Source of the DNA: Mesorhizobium caraganae
Lineage (GTDB): Bacteria > Pseudomonadota > Alphaproteobacteria > Rhizobiales > Rhizobiaceae
Length of the DNA stretch: 64,000 bases
Assembly: GCF_016836705.1 (NCBI RefSeq)
Contig: NZ_JAFCGY010000013.1
Span: forward strand, 62,001 to 126,000
Direction of reading: 5' to 3'
The position numbers were made by a program, and so were the translations under genes. Below are positions 46,503 through 55,376 of the stretch, in pieces. Below the pieces are notes generated by a model. It was not told where the DNA came from. It worked only from the letters and a program-made list of their open reading frames with translations, and did no database searches. Position 1 is the first letter of the stretch, and every line of letters starts with the position of its first letter.

Positions 46503-46970
46503 ATGGCTGATCTCGACATTGGCGACGCTGCTCCGCAATTCGACCTGCCGTGCGATGGCGGCGGCTCGCTCAGCCTTGCCGCGTTGCGGGGGAAACCCGT
46601 CGTACTTTACTTCTATCCGCAGGACGACACCACAAGTTGCACCTATGAGGCGATCAGCTTTTCCCAGCTGAAGCCGGAGTTCGAAAAGGCCGGCGCCGTC
46701 GTGATCGGCCTATCGCCTGACAGCGTGAAGAAGCACGACAAATTCAAAACCAAATACGACCTCACCGTCGACCTGGTTGCCGACGAGGAGCGCAAAGTGA
46801 TCGAGGCCTACAATCTGTGGGTCGAAAAGACGATGTATGGCCGCAACTATATGGGCGTCGAACGAGCGACGTTCCTGATCGGCAAGGATGGCCGGATCGC
46901 CGGCATCTGGCGCAAGGTCCGGGTAAAAGGTCATGCCGAAGCGGTGCTGGAGGCGGTGCGCGCGCTCTGA
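46503..46970 (+). CDS. bcp: Bcp/PrxQ-type peroxiredoxin, one-Cys variant
   Basis: A 155-residue thioredoxin-fold peroxidase. The peroxidatic Cys is C46 in YPQDDTTSCTYEAISF. The family's resolving Cys five residues later (C-x4-C in E. coli BCP) is Ile51, so the enzyme must use another thiol or an external reductant. C17 is the only other Cys. It should reduce hydrogen peroxide and organic peroxides. The ATG lies 95 bases from the divergent AsmA-like gene. Confidence 0.9.
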   Translation: MADLDIGDAAPQFDLPCDGGGSLSLAALRGKPVVLYFYPQDDTTSCTYEAISFSQLKPEFEKAGAVVIGLSPDSVKKHDKFKTKYDLTVDLVADEERKVIEAYNLWVEKTMYGRNYMGVERATFLIGKDGRIAGIWRKVRVKGHAEAVLEAVRAL

Positions 46971-47114
46971 CACGCCGCCCATCTCACCACCCTGCCCGCA
47001 ACCCGTCACTCGTTTCGCGTGCAATCCTTACCGGCCGGCACCCACGGCAAAGCTTTGTTAACCCTAATAATGTGTAATCAGGCTTCGTTGGTGTCGTAAT
47101 GAAAGCTTGGTCCC

Positions 47115-48398
47115 GTGAACCCAACCGGTCAGTCAGCGGTCTTCGGCAGACGCAAGGAACCCCATACGGTCATCATTGCGCGGGGCAATGAAATCCGACA
47201 TTTCACCATCCGTCCGTGGCTCGTCGCCTTTCTTGGTTCGGCACTGGCGGCAATCGCCATCGGCTATCTGCTGGCAACCTCCTATCTGGTGCTGCGCGAC
47301 GATCTGATCGGCGCCACCACGGCGCGGCAGGCGCGCATGCAGCAGGCCTATGAGGATCGCATCTCGGCATTGCGCGCCCAGGTCGACCGCATCACCAGCC
47401 GCCAGCTTCTCGACCAGAAACTGATGGAAACCAAAGTCAGCGAACTGCTCGAGCGGCAGAGCCAGCTCAGCCAACGCCATGGCCGCCTCGGCCCGATCCT
47501 CGAACGGGCCGAAAGCGAAGTCGGAACGCCGCCAACCGCTGATGCGGCAGCGGCAGCAAAGCCCGACGAGCATGCCGAACTGACCGGCAACGCGCCCCTG
47601 GCCTATTCGGTCGCCAGCCTCGGCTCGGGCGACACCAGGCCGTTCTCTTTGTGGTCGACCCGCTCCGATCCGCTGCCCAGCGAAACGGCGGCGGACCGTG
47701 CCGACAAACTGTTCGTCTCGATCAACGATTCGCTCAAGGCCATCGAGAGCCAGCAGCTCACCCGTATCGCCACGCTTGCCGACAATGCCTACAAGAATGC
47801 CGATGCCATCACCCAGGCGCTGGAAGCAGCCGGCCTGCCGGTCGACAGCGATTTCGGCAAAGACGAAAGCGATGTCGGTGGACCGTTGATCCCGCTGGAC
47901 TCCTCGATGATGTTCGACAGCAAGGTCAAGGAGCTCGACGAGGCACTGGATACGCTCGACCAGCTGAAGAAAGAGGCGCGGCGCCTGCCGCTGGCCAACC
48001 CCGCCCCCGGCCATTCCGTCACCAGCCCGTTCGGCGTCCGCACCGACCCGATCCTTGGCACCGCGGCCCTGCATTCAGGCATGGATTTCCGCGCGCCGAT
48101 CGGCATGGCGGCCAAGGTCACCGCTGCCGGTGTGGTCACCAAGGCAGGCTGGAACGGCGGCTATGGCCGCATGGTCGAAGTCGACCATGGCAATGGCTTT
48201 GCCACCCGCTATGGGCATTTGAGCGAAATCGATGTGGTCGTCGGGCAGAAGCTCGCCGCCGGCGACACTATCGGCAAGACCGGCAGCAGCGGCCGCTCCA
48301 CCGGCCCGCATCTGCACTACGAAGTCCGCCACAATGGCGAAGCCATCGACCCGCTCCGCTTCCTGACCGTCGGCAAGAAGGTCGAGCAGTACCTCTGA
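47115..48398 (+). CDS. M23 peptidase, membrane-anchored cell-wall hydrolase
   Basis: A 427-residue protein. There is one N-terminal membrane segment (about 33-58), a coiled-coil-rich stretch (about 65-125), a linker, and a C-terminal LytM/M23 domain. The zinc site is visible as HSGMDFRAP and HLHYEVRHNG, with GYGRMVEVDHGNGFATRYGHLS between. It should cut peptidoglycan cross-links or, like some LytM proteins, activate amidases. GTG 47115 is the start; no ATG in this frame is better placed. Confidence 0.9.
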   Translation: MNPTGQSAVFGRRKEPHTVIIARGNEIRHFTIRPWLVAFLGSALAAIAIGYLLATSYLVLRDDLIGATTARQARMQQAYEDRISALRAQVDRITSRQLLDQKLMETKVSELLERQSQLSQRHGRLGPILERAESEVGTPPTADAAAAAKPDEHAELTGNAPLAYSVASLGSGDTRPFSLWSTRSDPLPSETAADRADKLFVSINDSLKAIESQQLTRIATLADNAYKNADAITQALEAAGLPVDSDFGKDESDVGGPLIPLDSSMMFDSKVKELDEALDTLDQLKKEARRLPLANPAPGHSVTSPFGVRTDPILGTAALHSGMDFRAPIGMAAKVTAAGVVTKAGWNGGYGRMVEVDHGNGFATRYGHLSEIDVVVGQKLAAGDTIGKTGSSGRSTGPHLHYEVRHNGEAIDPLRFLTVGKKVEQYL

Positions 48399-48591
48399 GG
48401 ATCAAAGCGACCCGGTTGGTACCAGCTCTTCGTCAGGCACCCTGCCCCACTGAATTTCGCGTTCGGGCGTCGCGCTATCCTGGCGCCATGACAGTCCGCC
48501 ACGCCTCTCCGGCGTGAATACATCCAACTGCAGACAGTCAACCAAGCACCCGTCCCACTGTGACTTGTCCACCGTTCGCGTCACAGCCTCG

Positions 48592-48626
48592 TTGACTCGA
48601 TGCAAGTTGTAGGATGATATGTATCA
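48592..48626 (+). promoter_or_regulatory. Candidate promoter with FadR/GntR operator
   Basis: A -35-like TTGACT (48592-48597) is followed 17 bases later by TGATAT (48615-48620). The -10 region overlaps the inverted repeat TGATA-TG-TATCA (48615-48626). It lies about 33 bases before the dehydrogenase start and is suited to autoregulation by the FadR-type protein in the same operon. Confidence 0.5.
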
Positions 48627-48658
48627 CCCTATAGCCCAACATCATCTGACGGCCATTT

Positions 48659-50095
48659 ATGACCATCCATGCTCTCTCGCCAGACGCTATCGGTGCCCTG
48701 CGGGACGCCGTCGGGCCAAATGGCATGACCGTCGATGCCGCCGGCATGGCGAAATATCTCGGCGACTGGTCGGGCGATCATCATGGCGGTGCCCTTGCCG
48801 TGCTGAAGCCGGCTTCGGTGGCCGAAGTCCAGGCCGTGGTGCGGCTGTGCACCTCGCTCGGGCTCGGCATCATCCCACAAGGCGGCAATACCGGCCTGGT
48901 GGCGGGCGCGATCGACATCGAGACCGCCGGCTCAATGGTCGTCAGCCTGGAGCGGCTGAACGCCATCCGCGGCGTCGACGCCGACAATTTCGTGCTGCAG
49001 GCCGATGCCGGCTGCATCCTGCAGACCGTGAAGGATGCCGCCGACGAACAGGACTGCCTGTTTCCGCTGGCGCTTGGCGCCCAGGGCAGTTGCCAGATCG
49101 GCGGCAATGCGGCCAGCAACGCCGGCGGCATCAACGTGCTGCGCTACGGCATGGCGCGCGATCTCATCCTCGGCCTTGAAGTGGTGCTGCCGGACGGCGA
49201 GTTGTGGAACGGGTTTTCCGGCCTGCGCAAGAACAACACCGGCTATGATCTGAAGCAGCTTTTCATCGGTTCGGAAGGGACGCTCGGCATCATCACCGGC
49301 GTCGAGCTGAAACTGTTTCCAAAGCCGATCCGGACCGAGACCGCCTATCTCGGCCTTGCCTCGTTCGAAGCGGCGATCGCACTGTTCCGGCAGGCCCGCC
49401 GGGCCTCGGCCGATTTGATGTCGGCCTTCGAGATCGTCGGCTCGGAATGCATCGCGCTGGCGCGCCTGATCGACGCCAACATTGTGTCGCCGGTCGAAGC
49501 TCCGGTGCATGTGCTGATCGAACTGTCGGCCAGTGCGGCGATCGACCTGCGCACGCTGCTGGTCGATTTCCTGACTGAAGCCATGGATAATGGCCAGGTC
49601 ATCGATGCCGTGCTTGCTGAAAGCAGCGCCCAGGCAAAATCCTTCTGGGCAATCCGCGAAGGGCTGGTCGAGGGGCAGGCCAAGCGTGGCTATCATGTGC
49701 GCACCGATCTTTCGGTGCGGATCTCGGACATCCCTGCCCTCATCGACCAGGCCTGCCGCTTCGTTGCTGAGGACCATTGCGGCTGGGTGCCGCTGGCCTA
49801 TGGCCATGCCGGCGACGGCAACATCCATTTCAACGTGCTGCCGCCGGAAGGCCTCGACGAACGCGCGGCCCGCGCCCGAGGCACTGACATCACCGCCGGG
49901 CTCTACCGGATCGCCAATTCGCTCGGCGGCTCGATCAGCGCCGAGCATGGCATCGGCCGCACCCGCCACCGCACCTTCATGGCCGGCCTGGCGCCTGCTC
50001 ATCGCCGGCTTATCGGCACGCTGAAGAATGCACTCGACCCGCAAGGGCTGATGAACCCCGGCTGCCTTCTGCCGGCAACGGAGACCGCTCCATGA
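48659..50095 (+). CDS. FAD-linked D-2-hydroxyacid dehydrogenase (GlcD/D-2-HGDH type)
   Basis: A 478-residue flavoenzyme of the FAD_binding_4 group. It has the FAD-binding PQGGNTGLVAGA, GAQGSCQIGGNAASNAGG, YDLKQLFIGSEGTLGIITGVEL, and the C-terminal GHAGDGNIHFNV and AEHGIGRTRH. It oxidises a D-2-hydroxyacid such as D-lactate, glycolate or D-2-hydroxyglutarate; the substrate is unassigned. The regulator gene overlaps its stop by 4 bases (ATGA). Confidence 0.9.
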   Translation: MTIHALSPDAIGALRDAVGPNGMTVDAAGMAKYLGDWSGDHHGGALAVLKPASVAEVQAVVRLCTSLGLGIIPQGGNTGLVAGAIDIETAGSMVVSLERLNAIRGVDADNFVLQADAGCILQTVKDAADEQDCLFPLALGAQGSCQIGGNAASNAGGINVLRYGMARDLILGLEVVLPDGELWNGFSGLRKNNTGYDLKQLFIGSEGTLGIITGVELKLFPKPIRTETAYLGLASFEAAIALFRQARRASADLMSAFEIVGSECIALARLIDANIVSPVEAPVHVLIELSASAAIDLRTLLVDFLTEAMDNGQVIDAVLAESSAQAKSFWAIREGLVEGQAKRGYHVRTDLSVRISDIPALIDQACRFVAEDHCGWVPLAYGHAGDGNIHFNVLPPEGLDERAARARGTDITAGLYRIANSLGGSISAEHGIGRTRHRTFMAGLAPAHRRLIGTLKNALDPQGLMNPGCLLPATETAP

Positions 50096-50835
50096 AGCAA
50101 AGACTGGCTGCCATCGGCACCGTCGAGACGCTGCCGCACCGCGTCGCGACCTTCCTCGGCCGCGAGATCGAATCGGGTGACCTCAGTCCGGGCACACGGC
50201 TGCCGACGGAACAGGAGCTTTCGGAGAAATTCGGCGTCAGCCGCAATGTCGTGCGCGAAGCGATCGCGCAGCTCAGGGCCGACGGCATGATCGAGGCGCG
50301 GCAAGGCATCGGCGCCTTCGTGCTGGCGCCGGAGCAGCGGGCGTCGATCCGCATCGACGGCGAGGCGCTCAAAGAAGGCCAGAACATGGAGCGGCTGTTC
50401 GAGCTGCGCTGCATCCTCGAAGCCGAATCCGCTGCGCTTGCCGCCGAACGGCGTGGCCAGGAGCATCTCGACGCCATCAAGGCGGCGCTCGACCGCATGA
50501 GCGGCGAGGAACGCTGGGAAGAAGGCAGCATCGACGCCGATCTTCTGTTCCACCGTGAAATCGCGCGCGCCACCGGAAACAACTACATCCACACCTTCAT
50601 TTCCTTCGTCTGCGAACAGATCCGCCGCTCGATCTACTACGCGCGGCAGACCAACCCGCTGCACGATCTGGTCGAGATCAATGTCGGCGAGCATGTGCGC
50701 ATCTACGAGGCGCTGGTTGCCGGCGATCCCGCAGCGGCGGAAGCGGCCATGCGCGCCCACATCATCGGCGCGGCTGAGCGCGTCGGCGTCAAGTTGCCGG
50801 CCGCACGGCGCCTGCCCGCCAGCAAAGGGATTTAG
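50092..50835 (+). CDS. FadR-subfamily GntR transcriptional regulator
   Basis: A 247-residue repressor. The winged helix-turn-helix reads GTRLPTEQELSEKFGVSRNVVREAIAQLRADGMIEARQGIGAFV, and the FCD domain has its metal/ligand residues in DADLLFHREIARATGN and EHVRIYEAL...MRAHI. It probably senses the hydroxyacid or its product and controls its own operon through the inverted repeat near 48620. The ATG overlaps the dehydrogenase stop. Confidence 0.92.
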   Translation: MKQRLAAIGTVETLPHRVATFLGREIESGDLSPGTRLPTEQELSEKFGVSRNVVREAIAQLRADGMIEARQGIGAFVLAPEQRASIRIDGEALKEGQNMERLFELRCILEAESAALAAERRGQEHLDAIKAALDRMSGEERWEEGSIDADLLFHREIARATGNNYIHTFISFVCEQIRRSIYYARQTNPLHDLVEINVGEHVRIYEALVAGDPAAAEAAMRAHIIGAAERVGVKLPAARRLPASKGI

Positions 50836-50837
50836 CC

Positions 50838-51275
50838 ATGCCGCTCGGAGGCGCTTACGCGATTTCGGATGTCTGCCTGCTGGTCGAGGACATCGGCCGG
50901 ACCGTGGATTTCTATGTCGACAAACTCGGCTTCCGGCTGCGCCGCCGCGCCGAAGGCTTTGCCGATTTTCATGGCGAGGGCGTCACGCTCGCGGCGTGGG
51001 AGATCGACCACATCAGCCAGCATACCGGCGTGTCGAAGCTCAGATCGCCGCGTCATGCGCACAAGGTTTGCGTGGCGGTCAAGCTCGATACGCCAGCCGA
51101 TATCGACCGTTTGCACGGCGAGCTCAACGCTAGGGGCGTGCCGTTCCACGGCCCGCCGGAAAACTATGTCTGGAACGCGCGCTGCGCCTATTTCACCGAC
51201 CCGGACGACACACTCTGGGAACTATACGCCTGGCTCGACGGCGGCCCCGGCGACTACCACGACGAACAGCCGTAG
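50838..51275 (+). CDS. VOC (glyoxalase/dioxygenase fold) protein
   Basis: A 145-residue single-chain VOC protein with ISDVCLLVEDIGRTVDFYVDKLGFRLRRR and the C-terminal AYFTDPDDTLWELYAWLDG (metal Glu). It lies 2 bases after the regulator stop in the same operon. It could be an isomerase or lyase acting on the same substrate; no specific function is assigned. Confidence 0.85.
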   Translation: MPLGGAYAISDVCLLVEDIGRTVDFYVDKLGFRLRRRAEGFADFHGEGVTLAAWEIDHISQHTGVSKLRSPRHAHKVCVAVKLDTPADIDRLHGELNARGVPFHGPPENYVWNARCAYFTDPDDTLWELYAWLDGGPGDYHDEQP

Positions 51276-51338
51276 ACGACAGCGCGCCGTGGGAGCGGTG
51301 CGCAATGAACAGAGCAACGCTTGCAACAGGAGCGAAAA

Positions 51339-52391
51339 ATGAGTGGGAACAAGCCATACAACATGAACCGCCGCAGCTTCGTGACATCCGGCATCGCCGC
51401 CGTGGCAGCCGCATCGGCCGGGATGCAGCTGGTGCTGACGCCGGGCGCCAAGGCGGCCGGCAAGGTCGTCATCCAGTATGACTGGCTGGTGTCGAACGGA
51501 CAGATCGGCGACATCGCCGCCGTCGCCAACGGCTATTTCAAAGACGCCGGCCTGGATGTTGAGTTCAGCCCCGGCGGACCGAATTCCGCGACCGTGCCGC
51601 CGGTGGTCTCGGGTTCGGCCCAGCTCGGCCAGTTCTCCGAAACACCGCAACTCTTTGCCGCGCGCGCCAGCGGCGTGCCGGTCAAGATCATCGCCTGCGG
51701 CTTCCGCACCGGCCCCTATGCCTTCACCTCGAAGCCGGCCAAGCCGATCCGTGGCGTCGCCGACCTCAAGGGCAAGAAGATCGGCATCCAGCCGACGGCG
51801 CGCTTCGTCATCGACGAGATCCTGGCCAAGAACGGCATCGACCCCGCTGACGTCACGGTCGTCAATGTCGGCTTCGACAAGGCGCCGCTGGTGCGCGGCG
51901 ATGTCGACGCCATCGGCGGCTGGATCACCAACACGCAGGCGCTGAGCGTCGTCGGCGACGACCGCATCGACCTTCTGGTTCGCGATCTCGGGCTGAGTTC
52001 CTACGCCGACGTCTATTTCGCCACCGACGCGGCGATCGAAAAGGATCCCCAGACGCTGGCCAAGTTCATCGGCGCCGTCGGCAAAGGCTGGGGCTGGGTG
52101 CACGCCAATCCGCAGGAAGCGGTGAAGAAGATGGTCGCCGCCTATCCGGAAATGGATATCGGCTGGGAAGAAAAGACCGTCAATCTGGTGCTGAAACTGT
52201 CCTTCGATGGCGCGACGGCCAAGGACGGCTGGGGGACGTTCGACCCCGCCTCGATCGAGGAGCAGCTGGCGCTGCTTGACAAGGTCGGGCAATACCCCAA
52301 CGGCCGGCCTGCCGCGGCTGACGTCTACACCACCAAGATCCTCGAAATGTCGGCCGCAGAGCGGCCCAAGCTCGACGCGCCCGCGGCCTAG
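51339..52391 (+). CDS. NMT1/SsuA-type ABC substrate-binding protein
   Basis: A 350-residue periplasmic binding protein. The N-terminus MSGNKPYNMNRRSFVTSGIAAVAAASAGM has a twin-arginine motif, so Tat export is likely. The NMT1/THI5 fold is visible in GQIGDIAAVANGYFKDAGLDVEFSPGG and DLKGKKIGIQPTARFVIDEILAKNG. Family ligands include sulfonates, nitrate, pyrimidines and aromatic acids; this one is unassigned. ATG 51339 follows CAGGAG. Its stop falls on a repeat element. Confidence 0.9.
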   Translation: MSGNKPYNMNRRSFVTSGIAAVAAASAGMQLVLTPGAKAAGKVVIQYDWLVSNGQIGDIAAVANGYFKDAGLDVEFSPGGPNSATVPPVVSGSAQLGQFSETPQLFAARASGVPVKIIACGFRTGPYAFTSKPAKPIRGVADLKGKKIGIQPTARFVIDEILAKNGIDPADVTVVNVGFDKAPLVRGDVDAIGGWITNTQALSVVGDDRIDLLVRDLGLSSYADVYFATDAAIEKDPQTLAKFIGAVGKGWGWVHANPQEAVKKMVAAYPEMDIGWEEKTVNLVLKLSFDGATAKDGWGTFDPASIEEQLALLDKVGQYPNGRPAAADVYTTKILEMSAAERPKLDAPAA

Positions 52392-52489
52392 AGCATGATC
52401 CCAAAAAGTGTGAACCCGTTTTTGGAAAAGATCATGCTCCAGCAAAGCGTTAGATCAGCATGACGATCAAACGTCATGCTGATCTAACG
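52391..52489. repeat. Palindromic intergenic repeat carrying an ATG
   Basis: Two hairpins: GAGCATGATC...GATCATGCTC (52391-52439), and a perfect 18-bp stem (52448-52465 with 52472-52489) with the 6-base loop ATCAAA. Both match a repeat family widespread in rhizobial intergenic DNA. The second stem covers the start codon and first ten codons of the ATPase gene. Confidence 0.75.
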
Positions 52490-53260
52490 GCGATCGCTAT
52501 CGAGGCTCAGAGGCTGGATGTCGGCTATGGCGGCCGGCATTCGGCCGTCAAAGTGCTCTCCGGCCTCGACCTCACGGTTGCGGCCGGCTCGTTCCTGTCG
52601 ATCCTCGGACCATCGGGCTGCGGCAAGTCGACCTTGCTCAGGGTCGTTGCCGATTTGCTCGACCCACTTGGCGGCACGATCAGCGTGCTTGGCGACACGC
52701 CGCATGCGGTGCGCTCGCGCCGGGATGTCGGCTTCGTCTTCCAGGATTCGACACTGCTGCCCTGGCGCAGCGTGCGCGACAATGTGCGTTTGCCGCTGGG
52801 CGTCGGGCAAGGCAGCCTGACCCGCCAGATCGAAGACCGCTCAGAGGAGTTGCTGGAGCTGATGGGACTTGGCGGTTTTGGCGAGCGCCTGCCGCACCAG
52901 CTTTCCGGCGGCCAGCGGCAGCGTGTCGCGATCGCCCGCGCCCTGCTCGGACAGCCGAAACTGCTGTTGATGGATGAGCCGTTCGGCGCGCTCGACGAAA
53001 TCACCCGCGACCGCCTCAATGACGAGCTGCTGGCGCTGTGGCGGCGCAGCGGCACGACCATCCTGTTCGTCACCCATTCGATCGCCGAGGCCGCCTATCT
53101 CGGCGAGCGGGTGATCGTGCTGGCCGCCAATCCCGGACGTCTGGTCAAGGATCTGGACATGCGGCCGTTCAAGCAAGACGGCAACCGCTGCTCGCGCGAG
53201 GATCCGGCAATCGTTGCCGCCATGGCGGACCTGCGCAAAGCCCTGGAACTGGCCTCATGA
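52460..53260 (+). CDS. SsuB/TauB-type ABC ATPase
   Basis: A 266-residue ATPase for the NMT1-type importer. Walker A is GPSGCGKSTLLRVV, the signature is LSGGQRQRVAIARALL, Walker B is LLLMDEPFGALDE, and the H-loop is VTHSI. ATG 52460 is the only plausible start found, and it lies in the ascending arm of a perfect hairpin with no normal Shine-Dalgarno. The first ten residues (MTIKRHADLT) are repeat-derived. It overlaps the permease start by 4 bases. Confidence 0.92.
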   Translation: MTIKRHADLTAIAIEAQRLDVGYGGRHSAVKVLSGLDLTVAAGSFLSILGPSGCGKSTLLRVVADLLDPLGGTISVLGDTPHAVRSRRDVGFVFQDSTLLPWRSVRDNVRLPLGVGQGSLTRQIEDRSEELLELMGLGGFGERLPHQLSGGQRQRVAIARALLGQPKLLLMDEPFGALDEITRDRLNDELLALWRRSGTTILFVTHSIAEAAYLGERVIVLAANPGRLVKDLDMRPFKQDGNRCSREDPAIVAAMADLRKALELAS

Positions 53261-54012
53261 GACAGGAGCCTTTGCCACCCGCGCTGGCGATTGCGCTGCC
53301 CGTCCTGGGCGCCGCCTCCATTCTGTTCACCTGGCAGTTCCTGCTGCCCTGGCTCGGCGTTCCGGCCTATATCGTACCGACGCCGACAGCCATACTCGGC
53401 GTCTTCCAGAAGAGCTTTTCCCTGCTGCTCGGCAATCTCTGGCCGACGCTGATCGAGGCGCTGGCCGGCTTTGCCATCGGCAATCTCGCCGGCGTGCTGC
53501 TGGCGGTGCTGTTCGTACACAACCGCGTGCTGCAGGCCGCCTATTTTCCGATCGTGCTGTTCTTCAACACCATTCCGATCCTGGCGCTGTCGCCGATCAT
53601 CATGCTGATCTTCGGGCTGGGCATGACGCCGAAGATCGTCATTGCGGCGGTGATCTGCTTCTTCCCGACGCTGGTCAACATGATCCGCGGCCTGGATTCG
53701 GCAAGCAGCAACGAGCACGAGCTGTTCCGCGTGCTGTCGGCAACGCGCTGGGAAGTCTTCTGGAGCCTGCGCCTGCCGCGCGCGCTGCCGATGCTATTCT
53801 CATCGCTCAGAATCGCCTCGGCGACCGCTGTGATCGGCGCCATTGTCGGCGAATGGATCGGCTCCGACAAAGGGCTCGGCGCACTGATCATCCAGGCGTC
53901 CTTCAACTACCAGTCGGACCGCCTCTATGCGGCGATCGTGCTGTCCTCGAGCCTGTCGATCGTGCTGTTTTGCCTCGTGGTGCTGATCGAGCGCCGGGCG
54001 ATCAAATACTGA
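53257..54012 (+). CDS. SsuC-type ABC permease
   Basis: A 251-residue inner-membrane permease with six helices and the EAA-type coupling loop LFRVLSATRWEVFWSLRLPRALPMLFSSLRIA. It completes the importer with the binding protein and ATPase. ATG 53257 overlaps the ATPase stop (ATGA). It is the last gene of the FadR-controlled operon; the M24 gene beyond it is convergent. Confidence 0.92.
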   Translation: MRQEPLPPALAIALPVLGAASILFTWQFLLPWLGVPAYIVPTPTAILGVFQKSFSLLLGNLWPTLIEALAGFAIGNLAGVLLAVLFVHNRVLQAAYFPIVLFFNTIPILALSPIIMLIFGLGMTPKIVIAAVICFFPTLVNMIRGLDSASSNEHELFRVLSATRWEVFWSLRLPRALPMLFSSLRIASATAVIGAIVGEWIGSDKGLGALIIQASFNYQSDRLYAAIVLSSSLSIVLFCLVVLIERRAIKY

Positions 54013-54055
54013 TCGCCCGTCAGGCGGGATCGCGGTGCCCATCACAGCCGGCCGG

Positions 54056-55237
54056 TCAGGATTTGACATGGATGTCTCGCGGAAATTTCGTGAGCGTCTC
54101 ATTGCCGGTCTCGGTCACCAGAATGGTCTCACTGACCTCGATGCCCCAGCCATCCATCCACATGCCGAGAATGGAATGCACGACATTGCCTGATAGCAGC
54201 ACCGTCTTGTCGCCGGGCCGAAGGCTGATCGTGTGCTCGCCCCAATCCGGCGGATAGGCGACGCCGATGGAGTAGCCGATGCGCGATTCCTTCTTCAGCC
54301 CGTAGCGCTGGATGACCTTGCGCCAGGCGGCTTCAACCGCTTCGGCCGATGTGCCCGGCTTCACCGCATCGAGCACCGCATCCATGCCTTCGATCACTGC
54401 CTTTGCGGTGTCGGCGACACGCGTCGGCGTCTTGCCGAGCTGCATCGTCCTGGCGAGCCCGGCGGCGTAACGGCGGCAGACGCCGGCGAGTTCCAGCGCG
54501 ATCGTCTCGTTCTTCCCGAACCGCCTGTCGCTCCACATGATGTGCGGCGCCGAAGCATTTTCGCCGCCGAGGATCGTTGGCGGCAGTGCCGTGATGTCGC
54601 CGGCAAAATCAGGACTGCCGGCAATCTGCGCTGCCTGGATGGCGGCGATCGCATCGCATTCGCGCACGCCTGGCACGATCACTTCGAAGGCTCGTGCGAC
54701 CGCTGCTTCGGCTAGCGTCGACGCCTTGCGCAGATAAGCGATCTCGGGCGCCGATTTGACCGCACGGATCCAGTTCACCAGGAGATCGGCGTCCTGCCAT
54801 TTCGCGTTTGGCAATCCCGCGACGAGCCGGGCATGGGCCTTCGGCGAGAAATAGTAAGCTTCGAGCTCGATGCCGATGTGTCTGCCACCCCAGCCCTTGG
54901 CGACAATCCAGGCAGCGATCCAGTCCATCGGATGACGATCGGCGCGCTGGACATGGTCTTCGGGAAAGCCAACCACATTCTCAGGCTTCATCCAGACCGT
55001 CAGCAGGCCGCCGGCCGCATCCATGGCGCGGCCGATCCAGACCGGCTCGGCCCCCTCATCGATCGGAACCAGAACCACTTGCGGCGTGTAGAACGACCAG
55101 CCGTCATAGGCGGTGATGTAATGCTGGTTGGCGACGTCGTTGACAACAAGCAGTTCGATGCCGCGCTTGGCCATCTCGGCGCGGATTTTTTTGAGCCGCT
55201 GCTGGTACTCGTCGCGCGCAAAAGGCAATTCGATCAT
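54056..55237 (-). CDS. M24 creatinase/ectoine hydrolase-like protein (DoeA/EutD type)
   Basis: A 393-residue pita-bread-fold protein. The usual dinuclear metal ligands of M24 peptidases are replaced: the first Asp is Glu in LELAG, and the second is absent from YAAGLARTM. The motifs GYSIGVAYPPDWGEHTISLRPGD and LGMWMDGWGIEVSETILVTE resemble ectoine hydrolase (DoeA/EutD) and creatinase. It is therefore a C-N hydrolase rather than a metallopeptidase; the substrate is unknown and no other ectoine genes are seen nearby. ATG 55237 follows CAGGGAA. Confidence 0.82.
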   Translation of the reverse strand: MIELPFARDEYQQRLKKIRAEMAKRGIELLVVNDVANQHYITAYDGWSFYTPQVVLVPIDEGAEPVWIGRAMDAAGGLLTVWMKPENVVGFPEDHVQRADRHPMDWIAAWIVAKGWGGRHIGIELEAYYFSPKAHARLVAGLPNAKWQDADLLVNWIRAVKSAPEIAYLRKASTLAEAAVARAFEVIVPGVRECDAIAAIQAAQIAGSPDFAGDITALPPTILGGENASAPHIMWSDRRFGKNETIALELAGVCRRYAAGLARTMQLGKTPTRVADTAKAVIEGMDAVLDAVKPGTSAEAVEAAWRKVIQRYGLKKESRIGYSIGVAYPPDWGEHTISLRPGDKTVLLSGNVVHSILGMWMDGWGIEVSETILVTETGNETLTKFPRDIHVKS

Positions 55238-55376
55238 CGGTTTTCCCTGCTGGATCATCGGCCGGGCGAAGCCCCGCCCGCCTGACGTCATTCACCATTG
55301 CGGTGGTTTTAACCCGGCTGCAATCGGCCAGCGCAGCGCATGGGACAGGTCCTGCACCGCGTCCGGAACCGTCACA

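Noticed and set aside
47054..47078. TTAACCCTAATAA upstream of the M23 gene as a CtrA site
   Set aside because: Only one TTAA half-site fits; the second half of TTAA-N7-TTAA is absent.
48402..48605. Possible 67-residue minus-strand gene between the M23 peptidase and dehydrogenase genes
   Set aside because: No ribosome site, no recognisable family, and it covers the promoter region of the dehydrogenase operon.
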